DNA from: AP-16 sp963755055 | GTDB taxonomy: Bacteria > Pseudomonadota > Alphaproteobacteria > Rhizobiales > Xanthobacteraceae | DNA length: 64,000 nucleotides | Direction: 5' to 3' | NCBI GenBank assembly: GCA_963755055.1 | Contig: CAVWIS010000043.1 | Span: 1-64,000, forward strand | Shown: positions 48,933 through 58,058 of the stretch, piece by piece | How positions within the stretch are numbered: the stretch's first letter is position 1 | Layout: the number at the start of each line of letters is the position of its first letter | Notes under the pieces: model-generated | What the model saw: the letters and a program-made list of their open reading frames with translations, nothing else | Databases searched by the model: none | Told to the model about the DNA's origin: nothing | Position numbers and translations under genes: made by a program

Positions 48933-51236
48933 ATGACCCCGACGAAGTTCGGCACCGGTGCGGCGGTTCGGCGCAAGGAGGATGACGCCCTGCTGAGGGG
49001 CGCCGGGCAGTTCGTCTCCGATCATGCGCCAGCGAATCTGTGCCGTGCGGTTGTTCTGCGCTCGCCCCATGCGCATGCGCGGTTCCGGATCCGGCAGGTG
49101 GATGCCGCCCGCCGGATGCAGGGGGTGAGGCTGGTTCTGACCGCCGACGATGTTGCCGAGTTCGGGCCCTTGCCCTGTCGGGTGGAATTACCCGGCGCCC
49201 GCATCGCTCCGCCTCCCTATCTGCTGCTGGCACAGGGAGAGGCTCGCCACGTCGGCGATGCCATCGCGTTCGTGGTGGCCGATACGCTCGATCAGGCAAA
49301 CGATGCCGCCGAGGCCATCGAGATCGACTGGGAGGCCTTGCCGCACGTGGTCGACGCGGTCGCCGCACTGGCTCCCGGCGCGCCGCTCGTCTGGTCGGAT
49401 CAGCCCGGCAATCTCGCGTTCGAAACGACGCTGGGAGACCGGCAAGCGACGGAGCGAGCCTTCGCGACGGCCGACCGGGTGGTTTCGCTCGACGTCGTCA
49501 ACCAGCGTCTCGTCACCAACTACCTCGACACGCGTGCGGTGATCGGCGAATACGACGTCGACAGCGACCGGATAACCTTGACGCTCGGAAGCCAGGGCGG
49601 ACACGCCATCCGCGACATCCTGTGTGATGCCGTCCTGCGCATCCCGCCGGACAAGATGCGGATCGTCACTCCGGATGTCGGCGGCGGCTTCGGCACCAAG
49701 CTGTTCCCGTATCGAGAATATGCGCTTGCCGCGATCGCGGCACGACGGTTGCGGCGGCCGGTGAAGTGGGTGGCGGAGCGGTCCGAGCATTTTCTGGGCG
49801 ATACGCAGGGGCGCGACAACGTCACGGCTGCGCGCCTTGCCGTCGACCGCAAGGGTCGATTCCTGGCGCTCGCGGTCGATACCGTCGCCGACATGGGAGC
49901 GTATCTCTCGACCTATGCGCCATTCATCCCGTTCATCGGCGCTGGCATGCTGCCGGGAGTGTATGCCATCCCGACCTGCCACCTTCGCATCCGCGGGGCT
50001 TATACCAACACGGTCCCGGTGGACGCCTATCGCGGTGCCGGGCGCCCCGAAGCGGCCTACGTGATCGAGCGGCTTGTCGACACCGCCGCCCGCGAGATCG
50101 GGATTGCGCCGGATGCCTTGCGCGCCAGGAATTTCATTCCTCCCAAGGCAATGCCCTACGTCACGGCGACGGCCAAGACCTACGATTCGGGAGAGTTTGC
50201 CGCGCACATGGCGCAGGCCAAGGACATCGCCGATTGGGACGGCTTCAAGAGACGGTTGGCGCAGTCGCGGAAAACCAGGCAACTGCGTGGCATCGGCTTG
50301 GCCACCTACATCGAGGCCTGCGGCAACAATGGACCCGACACGGCAACCGTCCGTCTCGAGCCGGATGGTGTCGTCACCGTGCTGACCGGGACGCAATCGA
50401 GCGGACAGGGTCATCACACCGCCTATGCGCAGCTCGTCGCCGATCATCTCGATCTGCCGCCGGAACGCGTCCGGGTGATCCAGGGCGACACCGACCTGAT
50501 TGCGACCGGCACCGGTACCGGTGGGTCCAGCTCGATACCGTGCGGCGGCGCATCGGTTGCCGGTGCGACGAGGAAGCTCGCCGACACTCTCAGGACGATC
50601 GCTGCCGACGCGCTGGAAGCCGGCCTGGCCGACATGGAGATTGCGGACGGTAGCGTTCGCATTGCCGGAACCGATCGTGCGCTGTCCTTTGCCGAGCTTG
50701 CCGGTAGGGCTTCCGCTGATCGCCTCGTCGCGCAGGACGCCTTCGTGCCTCCGGAGGCCACCTATCCCAACGGCACGCACGTCGCCGAGATCGAGATCGA
50801 TCCGGAAACCGGCGTCGTCGAGATCGTCAGTTATGTGGTGGTCGATGATTTCGGCGTGACGCTCAACCCGCTGATGCTCGCCGGCCAGGTTCATGGAGGC
50901 GCCGTGCAGGGCATCGGCCAGGCGCTGATGGAGCGCACCGTCTACGACCCGCAATCCGGCCAGCTCCTGACCGCGAGCCTGATGGACTATGCGCTCCCGC
51001 GTGCCGCCGACGTGCCGACTTTCCGGTTCGAGACCCGCAACGTGAGGTGCACGACCAATGTGCTCGGTGTAAAGGGTGCCGGAGAGGCCGGGGCGATCGG
51101 GTCGTGTCCGGCCGTGATGAATGCCATCGTCGATGCGTTGTGGCGCGCATACCGGATCCGGCACGTCGACATGCCGGCGACGCCGGAGCGTCTGTGGGCG
51201 GCCATCGAGGAAGGACGCCGGGTGCACACCCTGTAG
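48933..51236 (+). CDS. Xanthine dehydrogenase-family molybdopterin-binding subunit
   Basis: 767 residues. Large subunit of the molybdenum hydroxylase family. Shows the N-terminal aldehyde-oxidase a/b hammerhead (RRKEDDALLRGAGQFV), GGGFGTK, AYRGAGRPEA and the catalytic Glu718 in GVKGAGEAGAIG. The AYRCSFR loop of true CO dehydrogenase is absent. These enzymes hydroxylate aldehydes or heterocycles with water-derived oxygen. The usual 2Fe-2S and FAD subunits are missing nearby; two c-type cytochrome genes follow instead, which suggests electron flow to cytochrome, but the iron-sulfur subunit must then be elsewhere. Confidence 0.9.
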   Translation: MTPTKFGTGAAVRRKEDDALLRGAGQFVSDHAPANLCRAVVLRSPHAHARFRIRQVDAARRMQGVRLVLTADDVAEFGPLPCRVELPGARIAPPPYLLLAQGEARHVGDAIAFVVADTLDQANDAAEAIEIDWEALPHVVDAVAALAPGAPLVWSDQPGNLAFETTLGDRQATERAFATADRVVSLDVVNQRLVTNYLDTRAVIGEYDVDSDRITLTLGSQGGHAIRDILCDAVLRIPPDKMRIVTPDVGGGFGTKLFPYREYALAAIAARRLRRPVKWVAERSEHFLGDTQGRDNVTAARLAVDRKGRFLALAVDTVADMGAYLSTYAPFIPFIGAGMLPGVYAIPTCHLRIRGAYTNTVPVDAYRGAGRPEAAYVIERLVDTAAREIGIAPDALRARNFIPPKAMPYVTATAKTYDSGEFAAHMAQAKDIADWDGFKRRLAQSRKTRQLRGIGLATYIEACGNNGPDTATVRLEPDGVVTVLTGTQSSGQGHHTAYAQLVADHLDLPPERVRVIQGDTDLIATGTGTGGSSSIPCGGASVAGATRKLADTLRTIAADALEAGLADMEIADGSVRIAGTDRALSFAELAGRASADRLVAQDAFVPPEATYPNGTHVAEIEIDPETGVVEIVSYVVVDDFGVTLNPLMLAGQVHGGAVQGIGQALMERTVYDPQSGQLLTASLMDYALPRAADVPTFRFETRNVRCTTNVLGVKGAGEAGAIGSCPAVMNAIVDALWRAYRIRHVDMPATPERLWAAIEEGRRVHTL

Positions 51237-51380
51237 GGGGTCGATCGCAGGATCACGAAATCGTGATCGCTCCCCCTCTCGCCCGACCACCGCTGTGTCG
51301 AGAATAACACGAATAACCGCTCCAGGGCGGTGTTGTCCCAAGGTCGGGCAAGAGCCCAAAATCACAGAGGGGGAAATCGA

Positions 51381-51821
51381 ATGATGTTCCGAACGGTGCT
51401 TGCGGTCGCGGCGGTCGCGCTCGGCATAACGGCAGTCGGCGCCCAGTCCGACCCGATCGCGGCGCGCAAGGCCTTGATGAAGGCCAACGGCGACCAGGCC
51501 AAGATCGGGTCCGCAATGGTCAAGGGCGAAGCCCCATTCGATCTCGCCAAGGCCCAGGCGATATTCGTGACCTTCGTCGATGCCGCCGGCAAGGTGCCGA
51601 ACCTCTTTCCAGAGAACACCAAGACCGGCGGGGAGACCACTGCGGCGCCAAAAATCTGGGAGGACACGGCGGACTTCAAGGCGAAGTTCGTGAAGTTCGG
51701 AGCCGATGCCAAGGCGGCCGAAGGCGCCGTCAAGGATCTCGACAGCTTCAAGGCCCAGTGGGCCGTCGTCACCAAGAATTGCGGCGGCTGCCACGAACTC
51801 TACCGCATCAAGAAGAGCTGA
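51381..51821 (+). CDS. Cytochrome c' (class II)
   Basis: 146 residues. ATG 51381 after GAGGGGGAAA opens a signal peptide (LAVAAVALGITAVGAQ). Four-helix-bundle pattern with the heme motif CGGCH near the C-terminus (CHELYRIKK), as in cytochrome c'. Periplasmic; binds NO or CO or carries electrons. 145 bases after the molybdenum hydroxylase gene. Confidence 0.9.
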   Translation: MMFRTVLAVAAVALGITAVGAQSDPIAARKALMKANGDQAKIGSAMVKGEAPFDLAKAQAIFVTFVDAAGKVPNLFPENTKTGGETTAAPKIWEDTADFKAKFVKFGADAKAAEGAVKDLDSFKAQWAVVTKNCGGCHELYRIKKS

Positions 51822-52022
51822 GGGCGACCGCTGCGAGGCGGCAATCTGCGCACGAGAACCCGAGGGCGGCCGTCCGGCGACGCGCCGCCCTCGGCGTTTC
51901 GGCGTCGGTTCCGCCGGGAATAAAGCACTCTCTTACCGGCTCTACGGTACGGCCACAGCGTGATGGCTCGATATGAGCTTCGGATCGCGATCGATGAAGC
52001 CGGCCATGACATCGGAGGGCGC

Positions 52023-52940
52023 ATGATCCGCAAGCTCGTTGTCGTGACGGCCATCCTCGCCGTCATCGTGGCCGCCGCCCTCTGGGTGGTCACCGAGCCG
52101 GCCGTGGTGGCGGCGGGCGTGCTGGCGCCGCACCAGGCCGATGTCGCGAACGGCCGCACGATTTTCCAGATCGGCGGCTGCGTCTCCTGCCATGCGGTTC
52201 CCGGGCAGGCCGACAAGACGCGCCTCGGCGGCGGGCTCGCGCTGAAATCCCCCTTTGGCACCTTCTACGCCCCGAACATCTCGCCCGATCCGACGGACGG
52301 CATCGGGTCGTGGACCGAGGTGCAATTCGTGACTGCGCTCACCAAAGGGACATCGCCAGCCGGAGCGCACTACTATCCGGCCTTTCCGTACACATCGTAT
52401 CAGCGCATGACGCTCGACGACGCGCGCGACCTCTTCGCCTTCCTCAAGACGCTTCCGCCGGTCCACGGCAAGGTGCGCGATCACGACATGCCGTTTCCCT
52501 TCAACGTCCGCCGCGGCCTCGGCCTGTGGAAGCTGTTGTTCGTCGACGGCGCGCCCTATCGGCCCGATCCCCGACAGTCCGCGGCTTGGAACCGCGGTGC
52601 CTATCTGGTCAACGGTCCGGGCCACTGCGCCGAGTGTCACAGTCCGCGCAATCTGGCCGGCGGCATCGTCGCCGCCCGGCGCTTCACCGGCGGACCGCCG
52701 CCGGAAGGCAAGGGCTGGGTGCCCAATATCACCCAGCATGGCCTCAAGGACTGGTCGGAGAAGGACATCGTCTATCTGCTGGAAACCGGCCTGAATCCCG
52801 AAGGGGATTCGGTCGGCTCGACGATGGCCGAAGTGGTGCGCAATACCGAGCAACTCAGCCCGCAAGATCGTGGCGCGATTGCGAGCTATATCAAGTCACT
52901 GCCGCCGATCGAGGGGGAGAAGCCGCCGGCGAAGAAATGA
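52023..52940 (+). CDS. Di-heme c-type cytochrome, membrane-anchored
   Basis: 305 residues. ATG 52023 follows GGAGGG; an in-frame ATG at 51960 lacks such a site. N-terminal anchor LVVVTAILAVIVAAALWVV, then two cytochrome c domains with CVSCH and CAECH. Similar to cytochrome subunits of aldehyde/alcohol and nicotinate-type dehydrogenases, which fits the molybdenum hydroxylase upstream. Confidence 0.9.
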   Translation: MIRKLVVVTAILAVIVAAALWVVTEPAVVAAGVLAPHQADVANGRTIFQIGGCVSCHAVPGQADKTRLGGGLALKSPFGTFYAPNISPDPTDGIGSWTEVQFVTALTKGTSPAGAHYYPAFPYTSYQRMTLDDARDLFAFLKTLPPVHGKVRDHDMPFPFNVRRGLGLWKLLFVDGAPYRPDPRQSAAWNRGAYLVNGPGHCAECHSPRNLAGGIVAARRFTGGPPPEGKGWVPNITQHGLKDWSEKDIVYLLETGLNPEGDSVGSTMAEVVRNTEQLSPQDRGAIASYIKSLPPIEGEKPPAKK

Positions 52941-53019
52941 GGCCGCCATGCGGACATCCGGTAAATCCCCATTTGGAGAACGCGGTTCTGACATGCCCTC
53001 ACACCCCAAGGAGGTTGCC

Positions 53020-53649
53020 ATGCCCATGTGGTCCAGACGACGTGTCGGGGCGCTCGCGCTCGCAGCGGGTCTCCTCTCGAGCATTCCAGTCGCCGCGGTC
53101 GCCGCCGACGACAAGGCGCTTGCGGCCGCGCTACGCTCCGGCGGTCTGGTGATCGTCGTTCGTCACGGCGCCACCTTTCCCGACCAGGCCGACACCGATC
53201 CGCTGCACCCGGACAATATCGCCGCCCAGCGCCAGCTCAATGACAAGGGCACGGCGCTGGCGAAGTCCTTCGGCGAAGCTCTTCGGCAGATCGGAATACC
53301 GGTCGGGAAGACCTATACGAGCCTGTTCAATCGTGCCTACCAGACCGCTGTCGTTGCGGGTTTCCCCGACATCGAGAAGACCGCCGATCTCACGGAGGGC
53401 GGCCTCGTCGTGTCGCCGAACGAAAACAATCGCCGCGCCGAGGCGCTGCGAAAAATGCTCGCCACAGCGCCCCAGCCCGGCACCAATACGGTGCTGGTGA
53501 CCCACAAGCCCAACATCATCGACGCCCTCGGCAAGGATTGGTTCGAGGTCCGGGAGGGGGAGGCGTCGATATTCCGGCCGGAGAATGGCCGCTACGCGCT
53601 GGTCGCCCGGGTGCAGATGGACGAGTGGCCCCGCATGGCAGCCAAATAG
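53020..53649 (+). CDS. Exported histidine phosphatase (phosphoglycerate mutase fold)
   Basis: 209 residues. ATG 53020 sits 5 bases after AAGGAGG. Signal peptide (VGALALAAGLLSSIPVAAVAA), then the catalytic VVRHGAT and the second His in LVTHKPN. Periplasmic phosphatase of unknown substrate; homologues are common in rhizobia. Confidence 0.85.
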   Translation: MPMWSRRRVGALALAAGLLSSIPVAAVAADDKALAAALRSGGLVIVVRHGATFPDQADTDPLHPDNIAAQRQLNDKGTALAKSFGEALRQIGIPVGKTYTSLFNRAYQTAVVAGFPDIEKTADLTEGGLVVSPNENNRRAEALRKMLATAPQPGTNTVLVTHKPNIIDALGKDWFEVREGEASIFRPENGRYALVARVQMDEWPRMAAK

Positions 53650-53817
53650 CTTTGGGGCTGCCGTAGCATTCCGTCGTCCGGGGTGCCGCCCTGCGGTCCG
53701 CAGGCAGCGAACGCGGACGCCGAAGCCGGGCTTCCGGGCGGGAGCACGGTGTGGTCAATTGCGGCTCCCTCGATTCGTCTCCGGCGGCCCGACCGGAGGG
53801 GGCCCGCAACCCGACCG

Positions 53818-54723
53818 ATGGACGTCCTCAAAGGAATTCTGCTCAAGTTGACGTCGGCGCTGCTGTTCGCCGGGATGTCGGCGCTGATCCGCTGGCTCGG
53901 CGAGGTCGTTCCGCTTGGGCAGGTCGTGTTCTTCCGCAGTGCGTTCGCCATCCTGCCGGTGGTGATCATCTACGCGTTGCGCCGCGAGTTGATGACCGCG
54001 GTGCGTACGGCCAGGCCGTTCGGGCATTTCGGGCGCGGCCTCGTCGGCGTCGCCGGCATGTTCCTCAGCTTCGCGGCGCTGGCGCGGCTGCCGCTGGCCA
54101 ACGCCACCGCGATCGGGTTCGCCGCCCCGCTCATCACGGTGGCGCTGGCCGCCCTGGTGCTCAAGGAGCGCGTGCGGATCTTTCGCTGGACGGCGGTCGG
54201 CGTGGGGTTCGGCGGCGTGCTCGTGATGCTGGTGCCCTACCTCGACGTGGCTGCCATGGGGGCGTCCGGCGAGCAGACGCTGGGAGCCGTGTGCGCGCTC
54301 GCGGCGGCGTTCTGCAACGCCGCCTCGGTCATCCAGACCCGGCGGCTCACCGACAGCGAGACCACCTCGGCGATCGTCCTCTACTTCTCGCTGATCTGTG
54401 CCCTCGGAGGGCTCCTCACCTTGCCGTTCGCCTGGCACCCGCCGACCGGGAAGGAGCTCGCCGCGCTGATCGCGATCGGTCTCGTCGGCGGCTTTTCCCA
54501 CATCCTGCTGACCGAGAGCTATCGGTATGCGCCGACCTCGGTGGTCGCGCCGTTCGACTACACGTCGATCCTGTGGGCCTTCGTGCTCGGCTACGCGATG
54601 TTCGGCGAGGTGCCGTCGGCATTGGTCTTCGTCGGTGCGGCGATCGTGGCGCTCGCCGGCCTGTTCGTGATCTGGCGGGAGCGTCAGCTCGGCCTCGCGC
54701 GCCGTCGCATCCGCAGCGGCTGA
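53818..54723 (+). CDS. DMT-superfamily transporter (two EamA domains)
   Basis: 301 residues, 10 predicted membrane helices in two EamA halves (about 5-135 and 155-290). Exports or imports small metabolites; substrate unknown. ATG 53818 chosen because upstream sequence in frame is low complexity. Convergent with the Lrp-domain gene. Confidence 0.85.
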   Translation: MDVLKGILLKLTSALLFAGMSALIRWLGEVVPLGQVVFFRSAFAILPVVIIYALRRELMTAVRTARPFGHFGRGLVGVAGMFLSFAALARLPLANATAIGFAAPLITVALAALVLKERVRIFRWTAVGVGFGGVLVMLVPYLDVAAMGASGEQTLGAVCALAAAFCNAASVIQTRRLTDSETTSAIVLYFSLICALGGLLTLPFAWHPPTGKELAALIAIGLVGGFSHILLTESYRYAPTSVVAPFDYTSILWAFVLGYAMFGEVPSALVFVGAAIVALAGLFVIWRERQLGLARRRIRSG

Positions 54724-54750
54724 CGGTCCGGCGCGTGGCGGCGGGTGCGG

Positions 54751-54993
54751 TCAGGTGGGAAACGCCTTGAACGTGATGATGGTGCGGGTGTCCTGGATTC
54801 CCGGGATCGACTGCACCTTCTCGTTGACGAAGTGGCCGATATCGGCGCCGTCCTCGACGTAGAATTTCACCAGCAGGTCGAAGTCGCCGGCCGTCGAGTA
54901 AATCTCGGAGGCGATCTCCGCATCGGCGAGCTTGTTGGCGACCTGGTAGGACTGCCCGAGATTGCACTTGATCTGGACGAAGAACGGAACCAT
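54751..54993 (-). CDS. Stand-alone Lrp/AsnC ligand-binding domain protein
   Basis: 80 residues: only the RAM/AsnC effector domain (VQIKCNLGQSYQVANKL, GDFDLLVKFYVED, IPGIQDTRTIITFKAF), without a DNA-binding HTH. Such proteins form ring oligomers and bind amino acids, and may modulate full Lrp regulators. Confidence 0.85.
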   Translation of the reverse strand: MVPFFVQIKCNLGQSYQVANKLADAEIASEIYSTAGDFDLLVKFYVEDGADIGHFVNEKVQSIPGIQDTRTIITFKAFPT

Positions 54994-55108
54994 GCGGAGC
55001 CTCCGACGTGCCCGCGGGGCGGGGCACCCGTCAAGTCGGCAATCCAGCAAAATCGCGCTATGTTGACAAGACGCCGTTGGCTGCTGCCGGCGTCGCAAGG
55101 GAACACTC

Positions 55109-55449
55109 ATGACCTGGCTCATCCGGTTGGCGGCTCTGGCCTTGTTCTGCACCGCCCTCGACGCGGCTGCCCCTGCGGCCGGGCGGGCCTGTCCCGGGCG
55201 GCCGATCCGCCTCGTCGTCAGCTTTCCGCCGGGAGGCAGCACCGACCTGGTGGCGCGGGCCCTGCAGCCGCAGCTCGAAAGGCAGCTGAGCCAACCGGTC
55301 ATCGTCGACAATCGGCCGGGTGCCGGTGGCGTCATCGATATCGACGTCGTCGCCAAGGCGACGGCGGATTTGCCCGGTTCATTCGCGCCGAGATCGCCAA
55401 ATGGGCCAAGGTCGTGATCGTCACCGGCGCCAGGGAGAATCGAGCTTGA
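55109..55449 (+). pseudogene. TctC-type solute-binding protein, internal deletion
   Basis: Starts like a tripartite tricarboxylate receptor: signal peptide, then RPIRLVVSFPPGGSTDLVAR and VIVDNRPGAGG. At about residue 85 the sequence jumps, with a frame change, to the usual C-terminal end (FIRAEIAKWAKVVI, near 55380-55420). About 200-220 codons of the periplasmic binding fold are missing, so the gene is dead. Followed immediately by thiE. Confidence 0.8.
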
Positions 55450-56111
55450 TGGTGGATCTGCGACTCTACGCATTGGTCGATCCCGAACGTTCGGGCGGCG
55501 TCAGGCTCGCCGATCTGGCGGCCTCCGTGGCGCGAGGCGGGGCCACCCTGGTGCAGTTGCGTGACAAGCACGCAACCACGCGCCGGATGGTCGATGAGGC
55601 GCGCGCCATCAAGGCGGCGCTGACGCCGCTCGACGTGCCGCTCGTGATCAACGACCGGGCCGACGTCGCCATCGCGGCCGGCGCCGACGGCGTCCATGTC
55701 GGGTGGGACGATATGACCCCCGAGGACGCCCGGGCGCTGCTCGGTCGCGAGGCGATCATCGGCCAGTCGATCAAGACGATCGCTCAGGCGGAGGCCGCGC
55801 CGCTCGAGCTGCTCGACTACGTCTGCGTGGGCGGCGTGTTCGCAACGACGTCGAAGAACAACCCCGACCCGCCGATCGGGCTCGGCGGCCTCGGCGCCAT
55901 TCTGAAAGTGCTGCGTGCGCGCGCCTCCGCGATGCCGATGGGGGCGATCGCCGGGATCGACCAATCCAATGCGGCCGACGTCATCGCGGCGGGCGCCGAC
56001 GGCGTGGCGGTGATCTCCGCCTTGTCGCTGGCCGACGATGCGGCGGCCGCCGCCGGGCGATTGCGCGCCCTGGTGGACCGCGCGCTCGCTGGCCGCGCCG
56101 TGCCGCGATGA
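55449..56111 (+). CDS. thiE: ThiE, thiamine-phosphate synthase
   Basis: 220 residues, TIM barrel: RLYALVDPE, TLVQLRDK, PLVINDRADVAIAAGADGVHVG, then GGVFATTSK and GADGVAVISAL. Joins HMP-PP and the thiazole phosphate to thiamine monophosphate. Its stop overlaps the thiD start as ATGA. No TPP riboswitch pattern was seen upstream. Confidence 0.9.
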   Translation: MVDLRLYALVDPERSGGVRLADLAASVARGGATLVQLRDKHATTRRMVDEARAIKAALTPLDVPLVINDRADVAIAAGADGVHVGWDDMTPEDARALLGREAIIGQSIKTIAQAEAAPLELLDYVCVGGVFATTSKNNPDPPIGLGGLGAILKVLRARASAMPMGAIAGIDQSNAADVIAAGADGVAVISALSLADDAAAAAGRLRALVDRALAGRAVPR

Positions 56112-56905
56112 CCCCGATCGCGTTGACCATCGCCGGCTCGGATTCGAGCGGCGGCGCCGGAATTCAGGCCGATCTCAAGACATTTTCCGCGCTCGGCGTC
56201 TACGGCGCCTCGGTGATCACCGCGCTCACCGCGCAGAACACGATGGGCGTGACGGCGATCCACGACGTGCCGGCGTCATTCGTCACCCAGCAGATGGATG
56301 CGGTGTTCGGCGATCTGACGGTCGGCGCCGTCAAGATCGGGATGCTGTCGCAGCCGGAGATCATCGCGGCGGTGGCTGCCGGACTCGGCCGCCACCGCCA
56401 GCGCAACATCGTGCTCGATCCGGTGATGATATCGACCACGGGCCATCGGCTGATCGCGCCCGAGGCGATCGATGCGCTGCGCCGTGTGCTGATCCCGCGG
56501 GCGCTCATCTTGACGCCCAACCTGGCGGAGGCCGCCGCGTTGCTCGACTGCCCGGTGGCCGAGGACGAAGCCGCGATGCGCCGGCAGGCCGAGCGCCTGC
56601 TGACGCTCGGCTCCGGCGCGGTGCTGGTCAAGGGCGGTCACGGCAGCGGACGGGAAAGCGTCGACGTCTACTTCGACGGCACCGCCGAACTCAGGCTGCC
56701 GGCGCCGCGGATCGCGACCCGCAATACCCATGGCACCGGATGCACCCTGTCGGCGGCGATCGCCGCCGGCCTCGCCCGGCGGCTGCCGCTGACCGAGGCG
56801 GTCGTCGAGGCGAAGGCCTACGTCACGCGGGCGATCGCCGCCGCCGACGAGCTCGCCATCGGCAAGGGCCACGGGCCGGTCCACCATTTCGCCGGCCGCT
56901 GGTGA
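56108..56905 (+). CDS. thiD: ThiD, HMP/HMP-phosphate kinase
   Basis: 265 residues, ribokinase fold. IAGSDSSGGAGIQADLKTF, VLDPVMISTTGHRL, LVKGGHG, and the catalytic GTGCTLSAA. Phosphorylates hydroxymethylpyrimidine twice to give the ThiE substrate. Translationally coupled to thiE. Confidence 0.95.
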   Translation: MTPIALTIAGSDSSGGAGIQADLKTFSALGVYGASVITALTAQNTMGVTAIHDVPASFVTQQMDAVFGDLTVGAVKIGMLSQPEIIAAVAAGLGRHRQRNIVLDPVMISTTGHRLIAPEAIDALRRVLIPRALILTPNLAEAAALLDCPVAEDEAAMRRQAERLLTLGSGAVLVKGGHGSGRESVDVYFDGTAELRLPAPRIATRNTHGTGCTLSAAIAAGLARRLPLTEAVVEAKAYVTRAIAAADELAIGKGHGPVHHFAGRW

Positions 56906-56910
56906 GTGGC

Positions 56911-56934
56911 GGGCCGGCCGGGATCGGCCGGCCC
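56911..56934. terminator. Stem-loop between convergent genes
   Basis: 9-bp arms GGGCCGGCC / GGCCGGCCC with 6-base loop, between the ends of thiD and the FAH-family gene. No T-run, so termination is a guess. Confidence 0.4.
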
Positions 56935-56942
56935 GGCCGCGC

Positions 56943-57791
56943 TCACATCTTGAACTTCACCACCTTCTGCTGCTGCTCGCCGAGCCCGTCGACGCCGAGC
57001 CGTACGACGTCGCCGGCCTTGAGGAACTGCGGCGGCTTCATGCCGAGCCCGACCCCCGGCGGGGTGCCGGTGGCGATGACGTCGCCCGGCTCCATCACCA
57101 TGAATTGCGAGACGTACCAGACGATGTGGGCGACGCCGAAGATCATCGTCTTGGTATTGCCGGTCTGGCACCGCTTGCCGTTGACGTCGAGCCACAGGCC
57201 GAGCTTCTGCGGGTTCGGGATCTCGTCCCGGGTCACCAGCCAGGGGCCGATCGGGCCGAATGTCTCGGCGCTCTTGCCCTTGGTCCAGTTGCCGCCGCGC
57301 TCGAGCTGGAACTCGCGCTCCGACACGTCGTTGGCGACGCAGTAGCCGGCGACCGCCTCGAGGGCGTCCTTCTTGGACAGGTACCTGGCGCGCGAGCCGA
57401 TGACGATCGCGAGCTCCACCTCCCAGTCGGCCTTTTGCGAACCCTTCGGCAGCATGGTGTCGTCGTTGGGGCCGACGATGCAGGACGCCGACTTGTTGAA
57501 GATGATCGGCTCCTTGGGGATCGGCTGGCCGGCTTCCGCCGCATGGTCGGCGTAGTTCAGGCCGATGGCGATGTAGTTGCCGACGCGGCCGACGCATGGG
57601 CCGAGCCGGGCGCCGCTCTTGACCACGGGCAGCGCGTCGACCTTGGCCTTGCGGATCTTCGCGAGGCCCTTCGGTCCCAGCGTCTCGCCCGCGATGTCGT
57701 CGACGACCCCGGACAGATCGCGGATGCGGCCTGCCAAATCGATGATCCCTGGCTTCTCGCGGCCGGGCGGGCCGAAGCGGACGAGTTTCAT
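56943..57791 (-). CDS. Fumarylacetoacetate hydrolase family protein
   Basis: 282 residues. Shares the FAH core: IGLNYADHA, then DWEVELAIVIG with the metal-binding Glu pair, KKDALEAVAGYCVANDVSERE, and the C-terminal GDVIATGTPPGVG. Members hydrolyse or decarboxylate acylpyruvates and aromatic-degradation intermediates. ATG 57791 gives the usual start MKLVRFG. Confidence 0.85.
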   Translation of the reverse strand: MKLVRFGPPGREKPGIIDLAGRIRDLSGVVDDIAGETLGPKGLAKIRKAKVDALPVVKSGARLGPCVGRVGNYIAIGLNYADHAAEAGQPIPKEPIIFNKSASCIVGPNDDTMLPKGSQKADWEVELAIVIGSRARYLSKKDALEAVAGYCVANDVSEREFQLERGGNWTKGKSAETFGPIGPWLVTRDEIPNPQKLGLWLDVNGKRCQTGNTKTMIFGVAHIVWYVSQFMVMEPGDVIATGTPPGVGLGMKPPQFLKAGDVVRLGVDGLGEQQQKVVKFKM

Positions 57792-58058
57792 AGGTCGTTC
57801 TCCCCTCGATTGCTCATTTTGGGCTGGTCGGCATGGAAGACGGTTGCGCCCGCGATCATGCGACGTCGCAGGCCTGCGAGCAAGCGCCGCCGGCCTCGGC
57901 CCGCCTCGGCCCACGCGCATGGTGGCGATACCGCCGGTCGCCGCAGCGCTTCCGGAAGGTCAGGAGGGCAGGCGATACAACCAATTAACCGACAATTTTA
58001 GCGAGTCTTTCAGCGATCGGTTCCAGGCTGGGTCCCGGGGGCATCCGGGGACGGGAAC

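Noticed and set aside
55020..55449. TPP riboswitch upstream of thiE
   Set aside because: No thi-box pattern could be found; the space is filled by the tctC pseudogene.
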